A DNA stretch of 64,000 nt, taken from the NCBI GenBank assembly GCA_031459855.1, contig JAVKHP010000001.1:1098059-1162058 (forward strand), in the 5' to 3' direction. Positions 27,601 to 36,814 of the stretch are shown in pieces (position 1 is the stretch's first letter; each line of letters begins with the position of its first letter). The position numbers and the translations under genes are program-made. The notes below the pieces were generated by a model, which saw only the letters and a list, made by a program, of their open reading frames with translations, did not search any database and was not told the DNA's origin. This DNA comes from Armatimonadota bacterium (GTDB taxonomy: Bacteria; Sysuimicrobiota; Sysuimicrobiia; Sysuimicrobiales; Humicultoraceae).

Positions 27601-28218
27601 ATGTGGCGTTCGATCGTGCGGACGGCGATATCGGTAGCCGTGCTGTTGGCGCTGGGCGTGGTCAATGGGGGCGCGGGTCCGGCCGGCGCCGCACCTGCGC
27701 CGGTCGACCGCGCAGACGGCGTGATCGCTGCGATCGAAGGGACCACGGTGGTGATCACCACGCGAACCGGCACCACGGTGCGGGTGCTGACGACCGCCGA
27801 CACCCGCTTCCTCCTGCGCCAGCCCGCGCGGCTCGAGCAGATCCGTCCCAACGACTTCGTGGGCGTCACGGCCCGGCGCGAGCCGGACGGCTCGCTGGTG
27901 GCCCTCGCCATCACCATCTTCCCACCGGAGTTCAAGGGGCGCGTGCGCGAAGGTCAGTTTCCCATGGAGACCGGCAACCTCATGACCAACGCCTACGTCT
28001 TCCAGAACGTCCGGCGGGTGGAAGGCCGGGTGCTCTATCTGAAGTTTCCCGAAGGGACGGCCGTCATCGCGGTGCCCCGTGATGCCGAGATCTTCCGTCT
28101 CACGGTGATCCGGCTGGCGGACCTGCGCTCCGGGATGCGGGTGATGGCGCGCGGCGGGCTGCAGGCCGACGGGAGCCTCACGGCCGCCTCGGTCACGGTG
28201 GAGGGCCCCGCACGCTAG
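27601..28218 (+). CDS. Secreted protein of unknown function with repeated beta (DUF5666-like) segments
   Basis: A 205-residue exported protein. The N-terminal Sec-type signal (VAVLLALGVVNGGAGPAGAAPA) is followed by DGVIAAIEGTTVVITTRTGTTVRVL, then LRSGMRVMARGGLQADGSLTAASVTV. These resemble the small OB-like repeats of DUF5666-type envelope proteins. No catalytic motif is seen. It lies 48 bases behind the glycosylase and may be the last gene of the long trp transcript, or have its own promoter. Function unknown. Confidence 0.65.
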   Translation: MWRSIVRTAISVAVLLALGVVNGGAGPAGAAPAPVDRADGVIAAIEGTTVVITTRTGTTVRVLTTADTRFLLRQPARLEQIRPNDFVGVTARREPDGSLVALAITIFPPEFKGRVREGQFPMETGNLMTNAYVFQNVRRVEGRVLYLKFPEGTAVIAVPRDAEIFRLTVIRLADLRSGMRVMARGGLQADGSLTAASVTVEGPAR

Positions 28219-28261
28219 GCGGCGCCCGGCGCGACCGTCGGTCACCGGGGCCGCGGCTCGG

Positions 28262-29700
<1,439 letters not shown>

Positions 29701-29705
29701 GGGCG

Positions 29706-30731
29706 TCACTTCGCGGGCACGTCGGCGTCGGGCGCGGGCACGTCGGCGTCGCGGGCGGGGCGGCGCAGCGGGCGCGCCGGCAAGGACACCGGGAGCCCGC
29801 GGCGGACGGCCCGGTGCAGCGCGTGCCACAGCCCGACCAGGCCGCCGCGTGCGACCAGCACGAAACCGATGAAGACGAGGCCCATCACCGTCATCCACCG
29901 CTGGGTGAGCAGCGAGCTGACCAGGTCCTGGATGGCGACCACGACGAACGCACCCAGCAGGGGCCCGATCAGGCTGTGGACGCCGCCGATGATGATCATG
30001 ATCATCAGCTGGCCCGACCGATGCCAGTGGATCTCCGAGGGCGCGATGAAGCCGTTAAACTGGCCGAACAGCGCGCCGCCCAGCCCGGCCAGCCCGCCGG
30101 CCAGCACGAACGCCGCCAGCTTGTAGGCCTGCACGTTGCACCCCAGGGCCCGCAACCGGCCCTCGTTCTCCCGGATGCCGACGAGCGTGCGCCCGAAGGG
30201 CGCGGCCAGCAGGCGGCGCAGGAACCAGAGCACCAGCAGGTAGCAGACGAGGGCGACCAGGTACATGCGGGGCGCGTCCATCTCCACCCCGAGGCCGGTG
30301 GGTTTGGGAATGCCGAGCAGCCCGTCCGAGCCGCCGGTCACGGTGCGCCACTTGATGGCCAGGGCGTACAGCATCTGCCCCACGGCCAGGGTGATCATCA
30401 GGAAGGTCACCGCTGCCGTGCGCAGCGCAAACGCCCCGACCACCAGGGCGAGCGCCGCTGCCGCCACCATGCCCACGGGCGTCGTCGCCCAGAACAGAGG
30501 GGTGACGTGCTTGGCCAGCAGGCCGGCGACGTATCCGCCGGTGGCGAAGTAGGCGGCATGACCCATGGAGATCAGGCCGGTGTAGCCCAGCAGCAGGTTG
30601 AGGCTCGTGGCGGCGATGCCGAAGATCAGGACCTCGGCGGCGACGGTCAGCAGGAACCGGGGCGCCCACAGCGGCAGCGATGCCAGCCCGGCCACCGCCA
30701 GCAGGGTGGCGAGGCGCGCGGGGACGGTCAC
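29706..30731 (-). CDS. Branched-chain amino acid-type ABC permease (LivM-like)
   Basis: Membrane permease of 341 residues. LNLLLGYTGLISMGHAAYFA is diagnostic for LivM, and the EAA loop contains GIRENEGRLRALGCNVQAYKL. It starts with GTG overlapping the livH stop (GTGA). The hydrophilic tail ends in an in-frame duplication (DADVPAP then DADVPAK) that comes from a 21-bp tandem repeat in the DNA at 29712-29751. Confidence 0.9.
   Translation of the reverse strand: MTVPARLATLLAVAGLASLPLWAPRFLLTVAAEVLIFGIAATSLNLLLGYTGLISMGHAAYFATGGYVAGLLAKHVTPLFWATTPVGMVAAAALALVVGAFALRTAAVTFLMITLAVGQMLYALAIKWRTVTGGSDGLLGIPKPTGLGVEMDAPRMYLVALVCYLLVLWFLRRLLAAPFGRTLVGIRENEGRLRALGCNVQAYKLAAFVLAGGLAGLGGALFGQFNGFIAPSEIHWHRSGQLMIMIIIGGVHSLIGPLLGAFVVVAIQDLVSSLLTQRWMTVMGLVFIGFVLVARGGLVGLWHALHRAVRRGLPVSLPARPLRRPARDADVPAPDADVPAK
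29712..29751. repeat. 21-bp period tandem duplication at the end of livM
   Basis: The 19-base string CGCGGGCACGTCGGCGTCG occurs at 29712 and again at 29733, exactly seven codons apart. It doubles the peptide DADVPA at the C-terminus of the LivM-like permease. Confidence 0.9.
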
Positions 30732-31597
30732 GGACCGCCCTTGGCCAGCAGCCCGCCGGGCCGGTACAGCAACACCAGCGCCATGACCCCGAAGATGAAG
30801 AACAGGGAGAAGTCGGGCAGCAGGGCTTTGCCGAAGGTATCGGCCTGGCCGATCAGGATCGCGCCCCAGAACGACCCCGACAGGCTGCCGAGCCCGCCGG
30901 TGACGACCACGATCAACGCCAGCATGAGGATCTCGGCATCGAGGCCGGGCGCCACACCGATGATGGGGCCGGCCACGACCCCGGCCAGCGCGGCCAGGCC
31001 GCACCCGAACGCGAACGTGTGGGCGAAGACCCGGTTGATGTCGATCCCCAGGCTGCGCACCATCGTCCGGTTGCTGACGCCGGCACGGATGACGGCGCCC
31101 CAGCGCGTGCGTTCGATGAGCACCCAGAGCACCCCGGCGGCGACCAGGCCGAAGGCGATGACGAACAGGCGGTACTTGGGGTAGAAGAGCGGCCCCAGCG
31201 CCAGCACGCCCACCAGCCCGGGCGGCGCCGGGATCGCCTCCTCGAACGCGCCCCAGACGTGGCGCGCCTGGTCGGCCAGCACGAACGCCAGACCCAGGGT
31301 CAGCAGCACCTGGTCCAGGTGACCGCGGGCGTACAGGGGCCGGATGAGCGCGATCTCGACGGCGTAGCCCAGCAGGGCCACGGCCACGGGCGCCACGACC
31401 AGCGCCAGCCAGAAGTTCCCCGTGGTCTTGACCACCGACAGCCCGATGTAGGCCCCGATGAGGTAGAAGGTGCCGTGGGCCAGGTTCAGGACGTCCATGA
31501 GGCCGAAGATGAGCGTCAGGCCCACGGCCACCAGGAAGAGGGTCATGGCGAACGAGGCGCCGTTGAGGAACTGCTGGGCGAGGAAGATCAGGTCCAT
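30728..31597 (-). CDS. Branched-chain amino acid-type ABC permease (LivH-like)
   Basis: Membrane permease of 289 residues with the LivH pattern: an N-terminal FLNGASFAMTLFLVAVGLTLIFG, DVLNLAHGTFYLIGAYIG and the loop GVSNRTMVRSLGIDINRVF. It starts 70 bases after the binding-protein stop and its stop overlaps livM. Part of the only importer in the window that comes with its own ATPases. Confidence 0.92.
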   Translation of the reverse strand: MDLIFLAQQFLNGASFAMTLFLVAVGLTLIFGLMDVLNLAHGTFYLIGAYIGLSVVKTTGNFWLALVVAPVAVALLGYAVEIALIRPLYARGHLDQVLLTLGLAFVLADQARHVWGAFEEAIPAPPGLVGVLALGPLFYPKYRLFVIAFGLVAAGVLWVLIERTRWGAVIRAGVSNRTMVRSLGIDINRVFAHTFAFGCGLAALAGVVAGPIIGVAPGLDAEILMLALIVVVTGGLGSLSGSFWGAILIGQADTFGKALLPDFSLFFIFGVMALVLLYRPGGLLAKGGP

Positions 31598-31667
31598 GGG
31601 ACCGCAGGGGCGGCGGGCGGCCGGGGCGAGAGCCCCGGCCGCCCGCGGAGGTGCGGCGCGCGCGCGC

Positions 31668-32861
31668 CTACCTGGTGACGCCCGGATCCTTCCAGTTGGT
31701 CAACACCTTCAGCACACGGGGCACCACCGCGTCGCCCTCCCGGACCACCTCGTAGATGTAGATCGTCAGGATGATGTTGTTGGTCTGCGGGTCGATCTTG
31801 AACGGCCCGCGGGGCCCCCGGAACGTGACGCTGCGCAGCGCCTCGATGAAGCGCTGCTGGTTGGACGTGTCGCCGTTGACCTTCTTCAGGCCCTCGGCGA
31901 TCATGATGGCGGTTTCGTAGGCCTGGGCCGCGTAGACGTCCGGCGTGCGGTTGTACTTCTGCTTGAACTCCGCGACGAACTTCCGGTTCTCCGGATAGCC
32001 CAGCGTGGAGATCCAGGCCAGGGCGCCCTTCATGCCCACGGCGGCCTCGCCCACCACCGGCAGGATGTCGTCGCCGATCATGAAGCCGTTGCAGATGATG
32101 TTGGTGCCGGTCATGCCGAACTCGCGCCACTGGCGGATCAGCCGGATGGCGTCGGCGCCGGCGGCGAAGCAGTAGACCAGATCGGCGTTCTGCATCGCCA
32201 GCCGTACCCGGCCCAGGTAGGGCGCGAAGTCGGGCGTGCCCAGCGGGTACCAGATCTCCTCCACCACGCGCCCGCCGGCGGGCTCGAACGTGTCTTTGAA
32301 GGCGCGGACGTTGTCCCGGCCGACCTGGTAGTCGGCCTGCAGGGTGATGGCGCGCTTGCCGATGTTCTTCGCGGCCCACTCGCCCTGGGCCGCGGCGATC
32401 TGCCAGTTGGTGAACGACGTGCGAAACAGCCACGGGCTGCGCTTCTCGCGGGTCGCGCCATCGAAGCCCGCGTTGGAGATGATGGTGATGACCCGTGCCT
32501 CCCGGATGGGGTCCACCAGGGCGGCCAGCGAGCCCGACGAGACCACGCCGGTCACCAGATCGACCCGGTCCTGCTCCACGAACTTGCGGAACTTCCGGAT
32601 CGCGACCTCAGTGCTGGGGACGCCCTCGTCTTCCTTGATCAGCACGATCCGCCGTCCCGCGACGGTCCACCCGATGGACTCGAAGTACATCTCGGTGGCC
32701 TGCGTCATGGATTCGCCCAGCCGGGCGAAGACGCCCGAGTAGGGCAACAGCAAGCCGATCTTGAACTCGCGCGCCGGCCCGGAGGTTCCCGCCGACGCGA
32801 ACGCGCTCACCAGCGCGACGACCGCCATCAGGCTGACCACACCGCGCAGTCGATGCCACAT
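31668..32861 (-). CDS. Liv-type periplasmic binding protein
   Basis: The exported binding protein of the Liv-type importer, 397 residues. A Sec signal (GVVSLMAVVALVSAFASAG) precedes FKIGLLLPYSGVFARLGESM, the usual start of the type I periplasmic fold. Later motifs include VSSGSLAAL, ITLQADYQVGRDNV and AYETAIMIAEGLKK. ATG 32861 is set by homology; the longer frame reads into the repeat region upstream. A ligand of the amino-acid or aromatic-acid class is likely. Confidence 0.88.
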   Translation of the reverse strand: MWHRLRGVVSLMAVVALVSAFASAGTSGPAREFKIGLLLPYSGVFARLGESMTQATEMYFESIGWTVAGRRIVLIKEDEGVPSTEVAIRKFRKFVEQDRVDLVTGVVSSGSLAALVDPIREARVITIISNAGFDGATREKRSPWLFRTSFTNWQIAAAQGEWAAKNIGKRAITLQADYQVGRDNVRAFKDTFEPAGGRVVEEIWYPLGTPDFAPYLGRVRLAMQNADLVYCFAAGADAIRLIRQWREFGMTGTNIICNGFMIGDDILPVVGEAAVGMKGALAWISTLGYPENRKFVAEFKQKYNRTPDVYAAQAYETAIMIAEGLKKVNGDTSNQQRFIEALRSVTFRGPRGPFKIDPQTNNIILTIYIYEVVREGDAVVPRVLKVLTNWKDPGVTR

Positions 32862-33274
32862 GGGTTCCCACCCCCACGACCGCCTCGCCGGGTCGCATCT
32901 CGCCCCGGATGACGCCAGTATTCGCAGCGGCCGGGGGGCCGCCCTGCCGGGCGCCCGGCGCACGTGACACCCCGTGCCGGATGTCCTCCGCCCGCTCCTA
33001 CCCCCGGGCACGCCGCCCCTCAGCCCCTGACTGGGCGCTATGCTCTCGCGTCGTTCCTGCTCCCGGCCCCGTGATCGGGCACTACACCTTCGCGTCGTTC
33101 CTGCCCCCCCCCGGCCCCGTGACCGGGCGCTACACCGTCGCGTCGTCCCTGCTCCCGGCCCTTGACTGCGCGCCACACGCCCGCATCGTTCCCACAGGCG
33201 CCTTGGCACGTGTCGTCTTTATCCAGGACGCGTGACCCCTCGTCGCGGCGTGGCGGATGGTGCGCCGCAGCGCG
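32862..33274. other. Intergenic region upstream of the Liv operon
   Basis: This 413-base stretch lies between the end of the FAD monooxygenase gene and the Liv binding-protein start, both on the minus strand. Its main content is the tandem repeat at 33029-33192. No gene, RNA or confident promoter was recognised. The Liv operon promoter is expected within it. Confidence 0.4.
33029..33192. repeat. Tandem repeat, 3.5 units of 44-48 bp
   Basis: Units begin at 33029, 33073, 33121 and 33164 (partial) with GACTGGGCGCT, GATCGGGCACT, GACCGGGCGCT and GACTGCGCGCC. Each continues with a variant of ACACC-TCGCGTCGTTCCTG and a GGCCCCGT-like end. It lies about 170-330 bases upstream of the Liv binding-protein gene. 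Confidence 0.85.
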
Positions 33275-35254
33275 CTACGCGCCGTCCGGTCGCCAGCCCG
33301 GCCACGCCAGCGATGGCCAGCTGCACAGGTCGGCGCGCCCTGCCAGGAGGGCCGCGGTGACGTCGCCGACGCTGCGCTGCCCGCCCACCAGCGCGGTGGG
33401 GATCCCAACGGCGTGGCGGAGCAGGTCGCTGGTGAACACCTGGGCGACGCCCGCAGGCCACAGCGTCGACACCGTGCGGGCAGCGGCGCGCGGGGGCGGG
33501 ACCACGACGACCAGCCCGCATCCGGCCGCCTGCAGCGCCCGGGCACGGTCCAGCCCGCGGGCAACCTCGTCGTCGTCCCGCGGATCGCGCCACGCCCGGC
33601 ACACCACGGCCAGCGGGCGGCCCGCAGGCCAGGCCCCGCGGGCAGCCCGCACCGTCTGGACCTCGACGGGGCCGTCGAGCACCACCAGGTCCACACCGGC
33701 CTCGGCCAGCGCGGCCAGTCGCTGGGGAATGTCGCAGGGGTCGGTGCGGTCGAGGGCCGCAGATGCCGCGTGGTCCGCATCGTCCCCCGAACCCAGGCGA
33801 TAAGGCGGGCGTCGCGTGGTGGCGCTGCTGTGCGCTGCGTGCGGCCTCTCGTCCTCCTCGCTGTACGCCACGTGCACGCGCACCCCAAGACAGCTCCCTG
33901 CCGCGTGGACCGCCTCGGCCAGCTGGCGCCAGTCCGCCGGCGCATCCGCGAGCACCAGGCCGGCACCATCACGGGCGACCGCTCCTGCACGGTGAGGGGC
34001 GTCCGGGCCGGACGTGAGCTCGGCCACGATCCGGGTACGCAGTCGCAACCCCTCCAGGACCAGCGGTTGCGCGTAGGGCGGTGCGTCCGGTCGGCCGCCG
34101 GCTGCGGCGACGACGCGTGCCACTTCCCCGACCGCCCTTCGATCGCGCACCACGAGAGCGCCGTAGGAAAGCAGCGGCGCCCGGCTGAGGTGGTGGAAGG
34201 AGAACCGGGCCGGCGGTGCCCCCGCAAACCAGCGGAAGTGCTCCCACCACCACCGGCTGGGCTCGGCGGCCTGCTGGAGGCGCGCCACGGCGGGCTGCCG
34301 CTCGCGCTCGTAGGCCTTCAGCGCGCCGGCCAGCGTCGCGTGTCGCCCCAGGGCCTGGGCCAGGGCGATGGCGTCTTCCATGGCCATACGGGTGCCCGAG
34401 CCCACGGAGAAGTGGGCGGTGTGGGCCGCGTCGCCCAGCAACACGACCCGACCCGCGTGCCAGCGGCGGCACCGCACGGTGCGGAAGGTCGCCCAGCGGG
34501 AGTTGTTGGCCAGCAACGGCGCGCCGTCGAGGAAGGGTGCGAAGAGGGCCTCGCAGTAGCGCACGCTGGCCAGATCGGGGGCCCCGGCGGCGCGCGCGAT
34601 CTCGTCGGCGCGGTCGAGCCCGGCCCGACGCCACGTCGCCTCGTCGGTCTCCACGATGACCGTGCTGTGGGTGTCGCTGTAGGGGTACGCGTGGATGCCC
34701 CACCAGCCGTGGGCGTTCTCGGCGAACAGAAACGTCAGGGCGTCGAACACCTTGGTGGTGCCCAGCCAGATGAACCGCGAGCGTCCCGTATGCACCGACG
34801 CACCCAGGGCATCGGCCAGGGCGGTCCGTGCGGCGCTGCCGGCGCCGTCGGCTGCGACGATGAGGTCAGCGTCGGCCAGCGCCGCAAGGGGCGGTGCCTC
34901 CACCTGGAAGCGCAGGTCGGCGCCCAGGCCTGCGGCGCGCTCCCGCAGCAGGCGCAGCAGCGCGGCCCGCGCGATCCCCGAGAAGACGTGGCCGCCGAAC
35001 CGGACCGACGCGCCCCGGTGCCCGTACGCGATGTCCTCCCACTGCACGGCCTGCGCCGTGAACGCGGCGTGCAGGTCCGGGTCGGCCTCGCGCAGGTACC
35101 GCAGGCTGCGTTCCGGGAAGACGACGCCAAAGCCGTAGGTCGCATCGGGCGGGTTGCGCTCGTACACCGTCACCTGGCAGTCCGGGTCCGCCCGCCGCAC
35201 CAGCGCTGCGAAGAACAACCCAGCGGGTCCCCCGCCGATCACCGCGATCCGCAC
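33275..35254 (-). CDS. FAD monooxygenase fused to a degenerate OYE-like domain (salicylyl-CoA hydroxylase family paralogue)
   Basis: The 659 residues start with the FAD-binding GGGPAGLFFAALVRRADP and YERNPPDATYGFGVVFPE. FAD/NAD motifs VAADGAGS and LLGDAAHTAHFSVGSGT follow (about residues 1-380), as in 2-aminobenzoyl-CoA monooxygenase/reductase. The C-terminal half should be an old-yellow-enzyme barrel but is about 70 residues shorter than in the paralogue at 44515. It lacks the catalytic-Tyr motif (GYLLASFLSP there) and the DEYGG motif. Hydroxylase activity is plausible; flavin reductase activity is doubtful. GTG 35254 follows GGAGG by six bases. Confidence 0.78.
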   Translation of the reverse strand: MRIAVIGGGPAGLFFAALVRRADPDCQVTVYERNPPDATYGFGVVFPERSLRYLREADPDLHAAFTAQAVQWEDIAYGHRGASVRFGGHVFSGIARAALLRLLRERAAGLGADLRFQVEAPPLAALADADLIVAADGAGSAARTALADALGASVHTGRSRFIWLGTTKVFDALTFLFAENAHGWWGIHAYPYSDTHSTVIVETDEATWRRAGLDRADEIARAAGAPDLASVRYCEALFAPFLDGAPLLANNSRWATFRTVRCRRWHAGRVVLLGDAAHTAHFSVGSGTRMAMEDAIALAQALGRHATLAGALKAYERERQPAVARLQQAAEPSRWWWEHFRWFAGAPPARFSFHHLSRAPLLSYGALVVRDRRAVGEVARVVAAAGGRPDAPPYAQPLVLEGLRLRTRIVAELTSGPDAPHRAGAVARDGAGLVLADAPADWRQLAEAVHAAGSCLGVRVHVAYSEEDERPHAAHSSATTRRPPYRLGSGDDADHAASAALDRTDPCDIPQRLAALAEAGVDLVVLDGPVEVQTVRAARGAWPAGRPLAVVCRAWRDPRDDDEVARGLDRARALQAAGCGLVVVVPPPRAAARTVSTLWPAGVAQVFTSDLLRHAVGIPTALVGGQRSVGDVTAALLAGRADLCSWPSLAWPGWRPDGA

Positions 35255-35611
35255 AGCAGGCCTCCGTCGTGCGCAGGTGTATGCCCTGACCCGGCACAAC
35301 CGCCGCCGCCTCGCCGGCAAGTGGGAGACGAGGAGTAAGGTGTGGCGCTGGGCCGATGGCGTCGGTGACGGGTCTGGCACAGCACTGCAGCTAACGTCCT
35401 CAAGGTCATCGTGTGGACATCGCGCCCGTCGACCGTTGCCGACGCGGGTGCCTCTGACATCGGGGTCCCGCGTCCGTGGCGAAGTTCGCACGGGCGCCCG
35501 CAGGCCCCTCCAGGAGCCTCGCCGCGCCGTGCCACCCGCGGTGGCATGATCCCGGGCACCTGCGGCCCCGGCAGGCAGGGAGGCACCCGGCCGGGTAGCG
35601 AAATCGCCCGC
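35255..35611. other. Divergent promoter region with a 17-bp palindrome
   Basis: This 357-base region separates the FAD monooxygenase (-) from the aminotransferase-amidase pair (+). It contains the perfect palindrome TGCCACC-CGC-GGTGGCA at 35530-35546, 66 bases before the aminotransferase ATG, a likely operator. Promoter elements could not be assigned with confidence. Confidence 0.45.
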
Positions 35612-36814
35612 ATGACTTTTCCCAGCCCGCTCGCCCGCCGGCTTGGCGACCGCGTCGCCCGCGACGCGTTCCTGCACGACAGCGAGGTCTTCCTGACCAA
35701 GAGCGACGGCGACGTCGTCCAGCTCAGCGTCGGCGACCCCGACCTGCCGACGCCGCCACACATTCTCGAGGCGGCGCGCGCCGCCCTGGCGCCCGGCCTC
35801 GTGCGCTACACGCACTGGCAGGGGCTCGTCGAACTGCGCGCGGCCATCGCCGACCACCTGGCCCGTGACGTCGGCGTGCGCTACGCGCTCGAGGAGATCG
35901 TGGTCACGGCAGGCGCCGAGCAGGCGCTGTTCACCGCCCTGCTGGCGTTGGTCGGGCCCGGCGACGAGGTGCTCTTTGGCGATCCCTACTTCCACGCGCT
36001 GCCGCGCCTTGTCGCCATCGCGGGCGGGACGGCGGTGCCGGTGGCCACCGACGAGGCCGACGGGTTCGTGCTGCGGCCGGACGCCGTCGCCCGGCGCCTG
36101 GGGCCACGGGGCAAAGTGCTCGTGCTGGTCAGTCCTGCCAACCCCACCGGTGCGGTGCTCCCGCTGGAGGCGCTGGAGGGTCTGGCCCTGCTCGCCCGGC
36201 AGCACGATCTGGTGGTGATCAGCGACGAAGTCTACGGCCGGATCCTCTACGACGGCGCGACCCACCACTCCATCGCGGCGCTGCCAGGGATGCGTGACCG
36301 TACGGTCCTGATCGGCGGGTTCTCGAAGACGTACTCGATGACCGGGTTCCGGTTGGGCTACCTCGCGGCACCGGCCGACGTCGTCGCCGCGCTGCACAGC
36401 CTCAAGGAGCCCATGGACATCTGCGCCTCGGCCGTCGCCCAGCGGGCGGGCCTGGCGGCGCTGACCGGCCCCCACGACTTCCTTACCGACTACCTGCGGA
36501 CCTACGACGCCCGCCGGCGGCTGCTCATGGACGCGCTGGACGCCATGGGCATTCCATATGCGCGCCCGCGGGGCGGCTTCTTCCTGTTCGCCAACGTCGC
36601 CCGGTTCGGTCTGCCCAGCGTCGACTTTTGCCGACGGCTCATCGTCGAGGCGCGCGTCGTGGTGTTCCCCGGCACGATGGCCAGCACCCGGGAGGGCTAC
36701 GTGCGCATGTCGTGGTTGCAACCGGAGGCACGGCTGCGCGAGGGCCTGGCGCGCCTGCGCGCCTTCGTGGAGCGTCTGGGCCGGCCACCGGTCGGTGCGG
36801 AGGCGCAGCGATGA
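35612..36814 (+). CDS. PLP-dependent aminotransferase, class I/II
   Basis: Transfers an amino group from an amino acid to a 2-oxo acid; 400 residues. It has SVGDPDLPTP, the cofactor motif VSPANPTG, SDEVYGRILYDG and the PLP lysine in GGFSKTYSMTGFRLGY, with the substrate-carboxylate Arg in the C-terminal part (YVRMSW). It looks like the aspartate aminotransferase subgroup that includes kynurenine and aromatic aminotransferases. Its stop overlaps the amidase start (ATGA). Nearness to tryptophan dioxygenase makes an aromatic substrate possible but unproven. Confidence 0.87.
   Translation: MTFPSPLARRLGDRVARDAFLHDSEVFLTKSDGDVVQLSVGDPDLPTPPHILEAARAALAPGLVRYTHWQGLVELRAAIADHLARDVGVRYALEEIVVTAGAEQALFTALLALVGPGDEVLFGDPYFHALPRLVAIAGGTAVPVATDEADGFVLRPDAVARRLGPRGKVLVLVSPANPTGAVLPLEALEGLALLARQHDLVVISDEVYGRILYDGATHHSIAALPGMRDRTVLIGGFSKTYSMTGFRLGYLAAPADVVAALHSLKEPMDICASAVAQRAGLAALTGPHDFLTDYLRTYDARRRLLMDALDAMGIPYARPRGGFFLFANVARFGLPSVDFCRRLIVEARVVVFPGTMASTREGYVRMSWLQPEARLREGLARLRAFVERLGRPPVGAEAQR

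Noticed and set aside
35255-36721. N-terminal extension of the FAD monooxygenase frame to 36721
   Set aside because: The frame is open through the aminotransferase region but the FAD motif must be near the N-terminus; GTG 35254 with GGAGG gives the normal start.
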